Below, one piece after another: positions 19,249 to 29,349 of a DNA stretch of 64,000 nt. Numbering within the stretch: the first letter of the stretch is position 1; each line of letters begins with the position of its first letter. The notes below the pieces were generated by a model, which was not told the DNA's origin, did not search any database, and saw only the letters and a program-made list of their open reading frames with translations. A program made the translations under genes and the position numbers. The stretch is from Krasilnikoviella flava (lineage in GTDB: Bacteria > Actinomycetota > Actinomycetes > Actinomycetales > Cellulomonadaceae), in contig NZ_FUZQ01000002.1 in the NCBI RefSeq assembly GCF_900167525.1, positions 186,001 through 250,000 on the forward strand, in the 5' to 3' direction.

Positions 19249-20126
19249 CCGTCGCTCGGCGCCGCGGCGTCGAGGACCGCCTCGAGCGCCGCGGCCACGC
19301 CGTCGTCGTCGTTGCCGGGGACGACCGCGTCCGCGCAGGCGAGGACGTCCGGGTGCGCGTTGGCGACGGCGTGCCCGCGGCCGGCCCAGCGCAGCATGGG
19401 CAGGTCGTTGGGCATGTCGCCGAAGGCCCACACGTCGCGGGCCTCGACGCCCAGCCGGTCGCACCACCGGGCAAGGGCGACGTCCTTCGTCACGCCGGGC
19501 GGCAGCAGCTCGGCCAGCCCGGCCGCTCCGGAGTAGTGCAGCTCGGCCCGGCCGTCGACGACGCCGCGCACGCGCTCGAAGAACTCCTCCTGCGCGGCGT
19601 CGTGGACGTCGCCGCGCTGGACGACGCCGAACCCCTGGGCGGGCGTGCCGGGGCGCACCACGAGGAGCTTGGCGACGGGGTCGCCCGCCCGGAGGGCCCC
19701 CTCCACGGGCGCGCCGCGCAGCCGCCGGTCGAGGTGGGGCTCGCCGTCGGGGAACCACGGGTCGAAGGCGGGCCCGTCGGCGGTCTCGACCGCGAGGCCT
19801 GCACCCGGCACCGCCGCGCGCAGGTCGGCGACCAGGGAGCGCACGACGCCGTCGTCGAACCCGCACATCTCGAGCGCCGCGCCGCTGCCCAGGTCCCACA
19901 CCGCGGCGCCGCCGAGGCAGATGACCCGCCCGTGCCCGCCCACGAGGTCGGCGAGGGCGTGCAGCCAGCGCGGGGGCCGCGCCGTCACGAAGACGACCTC
20001 GGTGCCCGCCGCCTCGGTCGCGGCGAGGGCGCGCCGTGTCCGGTCCGAGACGGACCCGTCGGAGCGCAGCAGCGTGCCGTCCAGGTCGGTCGCGACCAGG
20101 CGGGGCAGCGGGCGGGCGCCGGTCAC
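19218..20126 (-). CDS. HAD-superfamily hydrolase, Cof-type (subfamily IIB)
   Basis: Cytosolic phosphatase of small phosphorylated metabolites, 302 residues. HAD motif I is [11 protein letters not shown] (nucleophile and acid Asp), motif II is the Thr in [10 protein letters not shown], motif III is the Lys in [17 protein letters not shown] and motif IV is [10 protein letters not shown]. The C2-type cap lies between motifs II and III. The GTG start overlaps the stop of the YajQ gene (GTGA), so the two are co-transcribed. The substrate cannot be told from sequence. Confidence 0.88.
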   Translation of the reverse strand: MTGARPLPRLVATDLDGTLLRSDGSVSDRTRRALAATEAAGTEVVFVTARPPRWLHALADLVGGHGRVICLGGAAVWDLGSGAALEMCGFDDGVVRSLVADLRAAVPGAGLAVETADGPAFDPWFPDGEPHLDRRLRGAPVEGALRAGDPVAKLLVVRPGTPAQGFGVVQRGDVHDAAQEEFFERVRGVVDGRAELHYSGAAGLAELLPPGVTKDVALARWCDRLGVEARDVWAFGDMPNDLPMLRWAGRGHAVANAHPDVLACADAVVPGNDDDGVAAALEAVLDAAAPSDGHTPSAPLSR

Positions 20127-20620
20127 CGGTAGTTGACGAACTGGACCGCGAAGTCGAGGTCCGCGCCCTTGAGGAGGGCGATCACGGCCTGGAGGTCGTC
20201 GCGCGACTTGCTGGTGACGCGGACCTCGTCGCCCGTGATCTGGGTCTTGACGCCCTTGGGGCCCTCCTCGCGGATCGCCTTGGTGACCTTCTTGGCGTTC
20301 TCGCCCGCCAGGCCCTCCTTGAGGGACCCGGCGAGGCGGTAGACCTTGCCGGAGGACTGGGGCTCGTTCTCGCCCGTGTCGAAGGACTTGAGCGACACGC
20401 CCCGCTTGACGAGCTTCGTCTGGAAGACGTCGAGGACGGCGAGCACGCGCTCCGCGGAGTTCGCCTCGAAGACGATCGTGTCCTGACCGCTCCAGGCGAC
20501 AGAGGCGCCGACGCCCTTGAAGTCGTACCGCTGGGAGATCTCCTTGCCGGCCTGGTTGAGGGCGTTGTCCACCTCCTGGCGGTCCACCTTGCTGACGATG
20601 TCGAACGACGAGTCGGCCAC
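20123..20620 (-). CDS. yajQ: YajQ family cyclic di-GMP-binding / nucleotide-binding protein (DUF520)
   Basis: Small soluble protein of 165 residues with the typical start [20 protein letters not shown] and end [12 protein letters not shown]. It has two ferredoxin-like (RRM-type) folds. Members in Pseudomonas and Xanthomonas bind cyclic di-GMP and act with transcription factors; the actinobacterial role is not established. An SD-like AGGAG-type sequence (AAGGAGC on the minus strand) precedes the ATG at 20620. The first gene of a two-gene operon with the HAD phosphatase; the 299-bp upstream gap is shared with the divergent giant gene. Confidence 0.92.
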   Translation of the reverse strand: MADSSFDIVSKVDRQEVDNALNQAGKEISQRYDFKGVGASVAWSGQDTIVFEANSAERVLAVLDVFQTKLVKRGVSLKSFDTGENEPQSSGKVYRLAGSLKEGLAGENAKKVTKAIREEGPKGVKTQITGDEVRVTSKSRDDLQAVIALLKGADLDFAVQFVNYR

Positions 20621-20919
20621 GACTGCTCCTTGCTGCTCTGGACTTGCTCAGATCGGCGTCCGATCCGTGCCCGGACGTATCAGACGGGTGGGGTTCACCC
20701 ACTACCGTAGTGCGGCGATGCATGGGGAGGCCTACCCATCGAGACGACCGGTGCTGTGTCGGGCGTCTTCGGTATGGTTCGCCGAGGAATGCTTCGAGCC
20801 GGTTCCCAGTCACCTTCCCCGGATGGGTCAGACCGGTCCTCAACCCGCGCCGCGACGATGGCGCGCGGGCTGTCGTACCAGACGCTGTCACATCTGCCCG
20901 GAAGTCGGAGAGGAACCGC
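20621..20919. other. Divergent intergenic region upstream of the type VII-like locus
   Basis: The 299 bp hold no gene. The notable element is the 18-bp palindrome at 20722-20739, also found upstream of both WXG100 genes. TATGGT at 20773-20778 is a possible -10 for the rightward gene. The rest shows no clear structure. Confidence 0.6.
20722..20739. promoter_or_regulatory. Candidate operator palindrome, copy 1 (upstream of the giant gene)
   Basis: ATGGGGAGGCCTACCCAT is an 8+2+8 inverted repeat with one mismatch. The left half equals the left half of the site at 42938-42955. It lies 180 bp before the ATG of the giant repeat protein. I saw the motif only at three places in the window, all in this locus, and infer a binding site for a locus regulator. 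Confidence 0.55.
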
Positions 20920-23900
20920 ATGAGCTTCGTCTCACGCGTCGTGGAGAACCGCCGGTCGATCGCGTCGGCCGGTGTCGTCGCACTCTTCGGGGCAGGCCTG
21001 ACCGGCTTCGCGCTCTGGTACGACGGCGAGGCGACGGTCGACGTCGACCTCAACGACTCCGGCGTGTGGGTCACGAACGCCGCGGCGGGCGAGGTCGGCC
21101 GGTTCAACCATCAGGCCCAGGCCCTCGACGGCACGCTCCTCGCCAACGCGACGGGTTTCGACGTCCAGCAGGACGCGCAGCGGGTGCTCATGTCGAGCTC
21201 GGGGGACTCGTCGGCCAGCCCCATCGACCCGGCGCAGCTCGCGCTGACCAGCACGATGAAGCTGCCCGGCGGCGCGCAGGTCGCCTCGGGCGGCGCCACC
21301 ACCGCGATCTACGACGGCGAGTCGGGCACCGTGTGGGTGCTGCCCTTCGACGGCGCCGCGTCGTTCGACCCCGAGGAGTCGGAGCCCGCGCTCGAGAAGG
21401 TGGGCAAGGACGCCCGGATCGAGGTGAGCCGGGGCGGCACCGTGGTCGTGGCCTCGGCGGCGGACCAGAAGCTCTGGACGATCCCGACGGGCACGCGCGG
21501 CACCGCCGGGTCTCCCGAGGAGGAGCGGCTCTCGGTGCAGAGCGGCGCGGACGTCCAGGTGACCACCGTGGGTGAGGAGCCCGTGGTGCTGGACCGCTCG
21601 ACCGGCAAGCTCGTGCTCCCCGGCGGTGACGCGGTGGAGATCGACGGCGGCGCGGAGGCACAGCTGCAGCAGCCGTCGGCCGACTCCGACGTCGTCGTGC
21701 TCGCCACGTCGCGCGGGCTGGTCTCCCAGCCCCTGGGTGGCGGGTCGCCGACGAAGCGGACCGCGAACGGCACGCCGGCGCAGCCCGTGCAGCTGGGGGC
21801 GTGCGTGTACGGCGCGTGGTCCGTCTCGGGCCAGGTGGTGCGCGACTGCCCGGGCACGGACGACGACCAGGACGTCGTGCTGGAGGGCCTCTCCGCCGAC
21901 AGCAGCCTCGTGTACCGCGTGAACCGCGACGTCATCGTGCTCAACGACGTCGCGCGCGGCGGGCTGTGGATGGCCGCGGACGAGTTCCAGAAGGTCGACG
22001 ACTGGGACCTGACCATCCCCGAGAACGCGGAGGGCGAGAAGACCGAGTCCGAGGAGACGACGCCGGAGCAGGTCGACCAGTTCGTGGCCGACCGCACGAA
22101 GAAGAACCGGCCGCCGCAGGCGAAGGACGACACGTTCGGCGTCCGGCCCGGCCGCACCACCGTGCTCAACGTGCTGGGCAACGACGTCGACCCGGACGGC
22201 GACGTCATGACCGCCACCGTCGACGGCGAGCCGACGGGCGACGTCGACGTCGAACGGGTCCTGGACGGCGCGGCGCTGCAGGCCGACGTGCCGGCGGACG
22301 CCACCGGCAGCACGACCCTCACCTACCAGGTCGACGACGGCCGCGACGGCACGGACACCGCGAAGGTGACGCTCAAGGTGGTGCCGGAGTCCGAGAACGA
22401 CGCCCCCGTCCAGACGGGGGAGCCCGTGCTGCGCGTCGGCCAGGACGGCACCGGGAGCGTCAAGGTGCTGCCGTACTTCAAGGACCCGGACGGCGACGAC
22501 CTGTTCCTCTCGCACGCCAGCACCGCGGACCCGAAGGACGAGGTGCGCTCGCGCCCGGACGGCACCGTCGAGTTCCGCGACGGTGGTTCGGCCACCGGCC
22601 GCAAGATCGTCGACATCACGGTCTCCGACTCCCGCGGCGAGCCGGTCGAGGGCACCCTGATCGTCCAGGTCGTGGCGACCAACGAGCCGCCGGTCGCGGT
22701 GCAGGATCACGTCACGGTGCTCGCCGGCCAGCCGGTCACGGTGCGGCCGCTGGAGAACGACACCGACCCCAACGGCGACACGCTGCGCCTGGTGCACGTG
22801 GCGGAGAAGAAGGGCCTCAAGATCACGAACAACCTCAACGCCGGGATGTTCACCGTCCAGGGCCACGAGCCCGGCTCCTTCGACATCACCTACCAGGTGA
22901 GCGACGGCCCCAACGCGACCATCGGACTCGTCCGGGTCGACGTGGTCGCGCCGCCGGAGGACGAGGCGCCGCCGGTGGTGGTCTCCGACCAGGTGCTGCT
23001 GCCGTCGGACGGCTCGGCCCTGCTCGACGTGCTGGCGAACGACTCCGACCCGGCGGGCGGCGTCCTCGTGGTGCAGTCGGTCACCGTGCCGGACGACTCG
23101 CCCGTGGACGTGGCGGTGCTCAACCACGACGTCCTCAAGGTCACGGAGAAGCGACGCCTCAACGAGCCCGTGACCTTCGACTACACGGTCGCGAACGGCA
23201 CCGGCTCCGCCACCGGCCAGGTGCGCGTCGTCCCGATCCCCGCCCCCGACACCCTGCGGCCCCCGGAGGCCGGCGCCGACAAGGCGATCGTGCACACCGG
23301 CGACGTCGTGACGATCCCCGTGCTGAACAACGACACCCACCCCGACGGCCTCGACATCGACCTCAACGACGAGCTGCAGGAGGAGCCCGAGGCGGAGCTC
23401 GGCGAGGCGTTCGTCTCGGAGGACGTGGTCCGTTTCAAGGCCGGCGCCGAGGCGGGCACCGCGCACCTCGTCTACGAGGTGCGCGACAGCAACGGGCAGA
23501 AGGACTCCGCGCAGGTCACCATCACGATCAAGGACGACGAGGAGAACACCGCCCCCCAGGTGCCGGACACCGAGAGCCGGGTGCTCAGCGGCAAGACCGT
23601 GCGCATCCCGCTCGAGCTCGACGGCACGGACCCCGACGGCGACCAGGTGACGCTGAGCTCGATCGCGGCCGCCCCGGAGCAGGGCACCGCGACGATCGTG
23701 GACGGCTTCGTCGACTACACGGCGGCCGAGGGTGCGGCGGGCTTCGACTCGTTCACCTATCAGGTCACCGACACCCGGGGCGCGGTGGGTCAGGGCGTGG
23801 TGCGCGTGGGCATCGCCGCGCCGCCGGAGACCAACCAGCCGCCGCAGGCCGTCGACGACGAGACCACGGTGCGGCCGGGCCGCACGGTGGCCGTGCGGGC

Positions 23901-26900
23901 GCTGGAGAACGACAACGACCCCGACGGCGACGAGATCGGCCTCGTCAAGGACGGCTTCGACGGTATGGCGGACGGCCTGAAGCCGAAGGCCGTGAAGGAC
24001 GACGTCGTCCTCGAGGCGCCCGCCGAGGAGGGCGCGACGTCCTTCTACTACACGGTCCAGGACGCCTTCAAGGCGCGCTCCACCGGGTCGATCACCGTGA
24101 ACGTGGATGCCGACGCGCCGCTGCTCAAGCCGGTCGCGAAGGACGACGTGGTCACCGCCGAGCAGGTGCGCGACTCGTCCACGGTGACGGTGGACGTGCT
24201 CGCCAACGACGTCGACCCGGACGGCGTGGGCACCGACCTCGAGGTGTCGGTGGACCCGCCCACCGACGGGGCGACCGTCCGCGAGGACGGGCAGGTGCAG
24301 GTCACGCTGGCGCCGCAGGCGCAGGTGATCACCTACACCGTGACGGACGTTGACGGGCTGGAGGCGAAGGCGTTCGTGCGCGTGCCGGGCGACCAGTCGC
24401 GGCCGTACGTGAAGCCCGGGTCCACCCCGCTGCAGGCGGTCAGCGGCGAGCCGCTGACCGTCGAGCTGGCCGAGCTCGTCGTGGTCCGGGACGGTCGTGA
24501 GCCCCGGATCACGGAGGAGTCGACGGTCGAGGCGACCGAGGGCGCCGCGGTCGTGCAGGACGCGGACACGATCGAGTACACGTCGAGCGAGGACTTCGCC
24601 GGGTCGGCCTCGGTGAGCTTCGAGGTGACCGACGGCGCCGGGCCCGACGACGAGGACGGCAACAAGGCGGTGCTGACGCTACCGATCGACGTCGTGCCGT
24701 CGACGAACCAGCCGCCGAAGGTGGTCGGTTCGCCGACGCTCGAGGTGGCGGCGGGCGAGGACAACACGGTCGACCTGTCCCGGTACGTCAAGGACCCGGA
24801 CAAGGACGCGCTGACGTTCGACGTCGAGGGTGCCAAGGGCATCTCGACGTCCGTGTCGGGCGGCACCGTGACCGCGCAGGTCGAGCCGTCGGTGCCGAAG
24901 GGCACCCGCCAGGACGTCGCGTTCAGCGTCTCGGACGGCAAGAACCCGCCGGTCAGCGGCAACCTCGAGCTCACGGTCGTGGGCTCCACCCGGCCGCTCG
25001 TGCAGACGACGCCCGACAAGGTGCCGGACGCGCACCAGGGCCAGCCGGTGACGATCCCGGTGCTCGAGAACGACACCAACCCCTTCCCGGGCGAGGACCT
25101 GACGGTGGTGGGCGCGTTCGGTGAGACCGGTGCCGGCCAGGTGTCGTACGACGAGCAGAACGTGGTCATCACGCCGGACGAGACCTTCCACGGCGTGCTC
25201 AGCGCCCGCTACGCGGTGCAGGACGCGACCGAGGACCCGGACCGCCAGGTCGAGGGCACCGTGACCGTGACGGTGCTCGGCCGGCCGGAGCCTCCGCGCG
25301 CCCCGAAGGTCGAGGAGGTCCGCTCCGGCACCGTGGTGCTGAGCTGGGAGCAGCCGAACAACAACGGCGCCGACATCACCGGCTACACGCTGCACGCCAG
25401 CGACGGCAAGACCAAGGACTGCACCACCACCACCTGCACCTTCGACGGCCTGACGAACGACGTGGAGTACACGTTCACCGTGACGGCCGCCAACGAGGTG
25501 GGCGACTCCGACGAGTCCGCGGCGTCCCAGAGCGCGCGGCCCGACGAGAAGCCGGACCCGCCCGCGGCGCCGAAGCTCGAGTTCGGCGACGAGCAGCTCA
25601 CGGTGACGTGGACCAACAAGACGTACACCGACCGGTCCCCGATCGAGTGCGTCAACCTGGAGATCAGCCCGGCGCCGGCCGACGGCAAGATCCAGAAGCA
25701 GTGCGTCGAGGGTTCGTCGACCGTCTGGGACGGGCTGACCAACGGGACGGCGTACACGGTGCGCCTGCAGGCGGAGAACCAGGCGCCGGACCCGTCGGAG
25801 TGGGGCGACCCGTCGGCCCCGGAGACCCCGGCCGGGCCGCCGGCCGCGCCCGCCGCGCCGTCCGCGAGCCGCGTCGACACCGCCGTGGGCGGCCAGACGA
25901 CGGTGACCTGGGAGCAGCCGGACACCAACGGCGCGCCGATCGAGATGTACTACCTCGATGTCTACGAGGACGGGTCGAAGGTGCGGACCATCGAGGTCGG
26001 CACGTCGCGGTCGCAGACCGTGCAGGACCTCAAGACGACCGCCACCTACACGTTCACGGTGCGGGCCGAGAACAAGGCGGCGACCTCCGAGGCCAGCCCC
26101 GCGTCGAACGCCGTCGTGCCCTACGGCACGCCGACGGTGCCTGGCAACGTCCGGGCCGCGCTCGGCTCCAGGACGAGCGGTCAGGCGGACGTGACCTGGA
26201 GCGCGGCCTCCGAGTTCCGCGGGCCGAAGCCGTACTACCAGGTGCGTGCCAACGGCTCCGGGGCGCGCAACGTCGGCAACGTGACGTCGTACACGTACAC
26301 GGGACTGTCGAACGGCACGGCGTACACCTTCGACGTGCGCGCCTGCAACGAGTACACCTGCTCCGACTGGTCGGGGAGGTCGGGTTCCGTGACGCCGTAC
26401 ACGACCCCGGGCGCCCCGCGCGTGAGCTGGAACGGCACCACCAACGGCGCCGGCCGGGTGGACGACGGCTCGTTCTCCATCAACGCCCCGAGCAGCAACG
26501 GCGGACGCGCGGTCGACAAGATCGAGTACAAGGTCAGCGGCAGCGCGTCGGACAGCGGCACCAAGACGTCGTGGCCGGCGTCCGTCGGGGTCCCGACCGG
26601 ATACAGCAAGAGCTACACGCTGCAGGCCCGAGCCCACAACGAGGGCGGTTGGGGGGCCTGGGCGTCGGTCACCGGCAAGACGGACGCACCGCCGCAGCCG
26701 AAGGCGACGGTGTCGAAGGGCAACCGCACCGGGGTCATCCCGGACGGCTGCTCGTCCGGCAACTGCAACTACTTCAAGGTCTCGGCCAAGGACTTCGACG
26801 GCACGTCCCACCGCGTCGAGTGCTGGTCGGGCAACAACCCGGACTCGAACGCGGGCTGGCACAACATCCGCATGACGGGCAGCAAGGTCTGGACGACCCC

Positions 26901-27030
26901 GGGCGGCCCCGGCTACGACGTGAAGCTCGGTGCCGACACCACCCTCCAGCTCGACTGCTTCTACGGCTACGACGGCACCCAGGTCGCCGTGGTGATCGAC
27001 GGCAAGCGATATGCCGCGACCACCTGGTGA
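20920..27030 (+). CDS. Giant membrane-anchored Ig-like/cadherin-like and fibronectin III repeat protein
   Basis: A 2036-residue surface protein. Residues 1-11 are basic and cytosolic. One helix follows (about 13-33, SIASAGVVALFGAGLTGFAL). Residues ~35-375 are beta-rich with short repeated strands like a propeller (VWVTNAAAGEVGRFN, TVWVLPFDG, KLWTIPTG). Residues ~395-1455 hold about 11 Ig/cadherin-like units that start like PPxAxDD and carry NDxDPDGD, a calcium-binding-type loop (for example near 421, 520, 614, 900, 998, 1100). Residues ~1457-1920 hold about five fibronectin III units (VVLSWEQPNNNGADITGYTL). The final ~110 residues form a cysteine-containing domain (PDGCSSGNCNYF, HRVECWSGN). 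ATG 20920 has GGAGAGGAA upstream. MoxR follows after 55 bp. Its role is unknown; it could be an envelope-spanning scaffold or adhesin of the secretion-like locus. Confidence 0.85.
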   Translation: MSFVSRVVENRRSIASAGVVALFGAGLTGFALWYDGEATVDVDLNDSGVWVTNAAAGEVGRFNHQAQALDGTLLANATGFDVQQDAQRVLMSSSGDSSASPIDPAQLALTSTMKLPGGAQVASGGATTAIYDGESGTVWVLPFDGAASFDPEESEPALEKVGKDARIEVSRGGTVVVASAADQKLWTIPTGTRGTAGSPEEERLSVQSGADVQVTTVGEEPVVLDRSTGKLVLPGGDAVEIDGGAEAQLQQPSADSDVVVLATSRGLVSQPLGGGSPTKRTANGTPAQPVQLGACVYGAWSVSGQVVRDCPGTDDDQDVVLEGLSADSSLVYRVNRDVIVLNDVARGGLWMAADEFQKVDDWDLTIPENAEGEKTESEETTPEQVDQFVADRTKKNRPPQAKDDTFGVRPGRTTVLNVLGNDVDPDGDVMTATVDGEPTGDVDVERVLDGAALQADVPADATGSTTLTYQVDDGRDGTDTAKVTLKVVPESENDAPVQTGEPVLRVGQDGTGSVKVLPYFKDPDGDDLFLSHASTADPKDEVRSRPDGTVEFRDGGSATGRKIVDITVSDSRGEPVEGTLIVQVVATNEPPVAVQDHVTVLAGQPVTVRPLENDTDPNGDTLRLVHVAEKKGLKITNNLNAGMFTVQGHEPGSFDITYQVSDGPNATIGLVRVDVVAPPEDEAPPVVVSDQVLLPSDGSALLDVLANDSDPAGGVLVVQSVTVPDDSPVDVAVLNHDVLKVTEKRRLNEPVTFDYTVANGTGSATGQVRVVPIPAPDTLRPPEAGADKAIVHTGDVVTIPVLNNDTHPDGLDIDLNDELQEEPEAELGEAFVSEDVVRFKAGAEAGTAHLVYEVRDSNGQKDSAQVTITIKDDEENTAPQVPDTESRVLSGKTVRIPLELDGTDPDGDQVTLSSIAAAPEQGTATIVDGFVDYTAAEGAAGFDSFTYQVTDTRGAVGQGVVRVGIAAPPETNQPPQAVDDETTVRPGRTVAVRALENDNDPDGDEIGLVKDGFDGMADGLKPKAVKDDVVLEAPAEEGATSFYYTVQDAFKARSTGSITVNVDADAPLLKPVAKDDVVTAEQVRDSSTVTVDVLANDVDPDGVGTDLEVSVDPPTDGATVREDGQVQVTLAPQAQVITYTVTDVDGLEAKAFVRVPGDQSRPYVKPGSTPLQAVSGEPLTVELAELVVVRDGREPRITEESTVEATEGAAVVQDADTIEYTSSEDFAGSASVSFEVTDGAGPDDEDGNKAVLTLPIDVVPSTNQPPKVVGSPTLEVAAGEDNTVDLSRYVKDPDKDALTFDVEGAKGISTSVSGGTVTAQVEPSVPKGTRQDVAFSVSDGKNPPVSGNLELTVVGSTRPLVQTTPDKVPDAHQGQPVTIPVLENDTNPFPGEDLTVVGAFGETGAGQVSYDEQNVVITPDETFHGVLSARYAVQDATEDPDRQVEGTVTVTVLGRPEPPRAPKVEEVRSGTVVLSWEQPNNNGADITGYTLHASDGKTKDCTTTTCTFDGLTNDVEYTFTVTAANEVGDSDESAASQSARPDEKPDPPAAPKLEFGDEQLTVTWTNKTYTDRSPIECVNLEISPAPADGKIQKQCVEGSSTVWDGLTNGTAYTVRLQAENQAPDPSEWGDPSAPETPAGPPAAPAAPSASRVDTAVGGQTTVTWEQPDTNGAPIEMYYLDVYEDGSKVRTIEVGTSRSQTVQDLKTTATYTFTVRAENKAATSEASPASNAVVPYGTPTVPGNVRAALGSRTSGQADVTWSAASEFRGPKPYYQVRANGSGARNVGNVTSYTYTGLSNGTAYTFDVRACNEYTCSDWSGRSGSVTPYTTPGAPRVSWNGTTNGAGRVDDGSFSINAPSSNGGRAVDKIEYKVSGSASDSGTKTSWPASVGVPTGYSKSYTLQARAHNEGGWGAWASVTGKTDAPPQPKATVSKGNRTGVIPDGCSSGNCNYFKVSAKDFDGTSHRVECWSGNNPDSNAGWHNIRMTGSKVWTTPGGPGYDVKLGADTTLQLDCFYGYDGTQVAVVIDGKRYAATTW

Positions 27031-27085
27031 CCCTGTCCAGCCGGACCACGACCCCCCGAGACAACGAGCACGAAGGAACACCGAG

Positions 27086-28057
27086 ATGACGATGACCCCC
27101 GAGCAGGCCGCCTGGTTCGCCCAGACGTTCGAGCGCCTCGTCGGCAACGTGGGGCAGGCTGTCCTGGGCAAGGCGCCGGTGGTGCGCCTCGCGCTCACCT
27201 GCATGCTGGCCGAGGGGCACCTCCTGCTGGAGGACGCCCCGGGCACGGGCAAGACGGCGATGGCGCGCGCCATCGCGGCCTCCGTGCAGGGCTCGCACAA
27301 CCGCATCCAGTTCACGCCGGACCTGCTGCCGTCCGACGTCACGGGCGTGACGATCTACGACCAGCGCACGCACGAGTTCGAGTTCCGCAAGGGCCCGATC
27401 TTCGCCTCCATCGTGCTGGCCGACGAGATCAACCGTGCCTCGCCGAAGACGCAGTCCGCGCTGCTGGAGGTCATGGAGGAGAGCCGCGTCACCGTGGACG
27501 GCGTCACGCACGACGTGGGCCGCCCGTTCATGGTCATCGCGACGCAGAACCCGATCGAGCAGGCCGGCACGTACCGCCTGCCCGAGGCGCAGCTCGACCG
27601 CTTCCTCATGAAGACGTCGGTGGGCTACCCGGACCACGCGTCCACGGTGGAGATCCTGACCGGCGCGTCCGTGCGCGACCGCAGCCAGGCGCTGCAGCCG
27701 ATCATCACGACGCAGGCGGTCACGGAGATGGCGACGCTCGGTGCCGCCGTCCACACGGACTCCGCGGTGCTCGAGTACGTGAGCCGTCTCGCCGAGGAGA
27801 CCCGCAACGCCCCCGAGGCCCGGATCGGCGTGTCCGTCCGAGGCGCGCTCGCCCTGGTGCGGTGCTGCAAGGTGTGGGCGGCCGCGCACGGGCGCAACTA
27901 CGTGCTGCCCGACGACGTCAAGCAGCTCGCGCAGCCCGTCTGGGCGCACCGATTCGTGCTCGACCCGGAGGCCGAGTTCACCGGCGCCCGGGCCGAGGTC
28001 GTGCTCGCGCGGATCCTCGCCGACGTCGCCGCGCCGCAGGAGCGCGCCGCGGTATGA
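27086..28057 (+). CDS. MoxR family AAA+ ATPase
   Basis: Cytosolic AAA+ chaperone-like ATPase, 323 residues. Walker A is GTGKT at 53-57 (EDAPGTGKTAMA), Walker B/sensor region is VLADEINRASPKTQSALLEVMEE, and sensor 1 is IATQNPIEQAGTYRLPEAQLDRF. MoxR ATPases typically work with DUF58/vWA and transglutaminase-like partners encoded next to them, as here. ATG 27086 is chosen over 27092 because GAAGGA lies at the right distance. The stop overlaps the DUF58 ATG. In this locus it may remodel or assemble the membrane complex; this is inference. Confidence 0.93.
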   Translation: MTMTPEQAAWFAQTFERLVGNVGQAVLGKAPVVRLALTCMLAEGHLLLEDAPGTGKTAMARAIAASVQGSHNRIQFTPDLLPSDVTGVTIYDQRTHEFEFRKGPIFASIVLADEINRASPKTQSALLEVMEESRVTVDGVTHDVGRPFMVIATQNPIEQAGTYRLPEAQLDRFLMKTSVGYPDHASTVEILTGASVRDRSQALQPIITTQAVTEMATLGAAVHTDSAVLEYVSRLAEETRNAPEARIGVSVRGALALVRCCKVWAAAHGRNYVLPDDVKQLAQPVWAHRFVLDPEAEFTGARAEVVLARILADVAAPQERAAV

Positions 28058-29349
28058 CCTCGACATCGACCTCGGCGTCCCCGGCCGGCCGCACGGCCGG
28101 GCGGGACACCGTCGGAAACACGCTGGGACGCTGGTGGGTGCGGGCGTCCCGGGCCGTCGCCGCACGCTGGGCCACGGTCGTGCGCGCGTGCGCCCCCGTG
28201 ACGCAGGCGTTCTCGACCTTCGGCGTGGCCGTGCTGGTCGTGTGCGTGGGGGCGTGGGTGGCCGGGCTCGTCCTGGGCTGGCTCGAGGTGCTCGTGGGCG
28301 CGGTCGTGCTCACGGTCGCGCTCCTCGCGGCGATCGGGTTCGTGCTGGGGCGCCTGCGGTACGAGGTCTCCCTCACGCTCACCCAGTCGCGCGTGACCGT
28401 GGGTGACCCGGCCGTGGGCCGGCTCGACGTCCGCAACTCCGCGTCGCGGCCGATCCTGCCGTCGGTGATGGAGCTGCCCGTGGGGCGTGGCACCGCCGCG
28501 TTCCCGGTGCCGCGGCTGCGCGGCGGCGGGACGCACGAGGAGATCTTCCGGATCCCGACCCGGCGCCGCGGCGTCATCACGGTCGGCCCCGTGAAGTCCG
28601 TGCGCGCCGACCCGATCGGGCTGCTGCGCCGCGAGGTGACGTGGACGGACGAGCAGGAGCTGTTCGTGCACCCGCAGGTGCAGAACCTGGCGGGGGCGTC
28701 CACCGGCTACCTGCGCGACCTCGAGGGCCGCGCCACCAGGGACATCACCGACTCCGACGTGTCGTTCCACGCCCTGCGCGAGTACGTGGCGGGAGACGAC
28801 CTGCGGCACATCCACTGGAAGACCACGGCCCGGACGGGCACGCTCATGGTGCGCCAGTTCGAGGAGACGCGGCGCTCGCACCTCGCGGTGCTGCTCTCCA
28901 CCCGCGCCGAGGACTACGCGAACGACGACGAGTTCGAGCTCGCCGTCTCGGTGTGCGGGTCGCTCGGCCTGCAGGCCATCAAGGAGGACCGCGGGGTCAC
29001 GGTGCTGGTGCAGTCCGGCAGCCTGCGCGGCGACCACCACACCCGCCTGCTCGACGACCTGTCGCGCGTGGAGCTGGAGCCGTCGCGCCGCGCGCTGGTC
29101 GACCTCGCCCGCGCGGCGGGGAACACCGCCGCCGACGCGTCGGTGATCGCGTTCGTGCTCGGCAGCCGCGTGACCCCGACCGAGCTGCGCTCGGCCTCCG
29201 CCCGCCTGCCCGTGGGGGTGAACGTCATGGCGATCCAGTGCGTGCCGGGCGCGAACCTGGCGCGGCACAACATCGCCGAGGTCGGCGTCCTGACCCTCGG
29301 ACGGCTGGGCGACCTGCCGATCGCGCTGAAGAAGATGAGCGAGTCATGA
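28054..29349 (+). CDS. DUF58 domain-containing membrane protein
   Basis: Usual MoxR partner, 431 residues. Two helices lie at about 52-75 and 78-100, followed by a beta-rich part and the DUF58 signature FHALREYVAGDDLRHIHWKT near 250, then MVRQFEE. The remainder has a vWA-like alternation. ATG overlaps the MoxR stop (ATGA), and TGA overlaps the start of the transglutaminase-like gene. Function in the family is not biochemically settled; coupling to MoxR suggests a substrate or adaptor role at the membrane. Confidence 0.9.
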   Translation: MTSTSTSASPAGRTAGRDTVGNTLGRWWVRASRAVAARWATVVRACAPVTQAFSTFGVAVLVVCVGAWVAGLVLGWLEVLVGAVVLTVALLAAIGFVLGRLRYEVSLTLTQSRVTVGDPAVGRLDVRNSASRPILPSVMELPVGRGTAAFPVPRLRGGGTHEEIFRIPTRRRGVITVGPVKSVRADPIGLLRREVTWTDEQELFVHPQVQNLAGASTGYLRDLEGRATRDITDSDVSFHALREYVAGDDLRHIHWKTTARTGTLMVRQFEETRRSHLAVLLSTRAEDYANDDEFELAVSVCGSLGLQAIKEDRGVTVLVQSGSLRGDHHTRLLDDLSRVELEPSRRALVDLARAAGNTAADASVIAFVLGSRVTPTELRSASARLPVGVNVMAIQCVPGANLARHNIAEVGVLTLGRLGDLPIALKKMSES

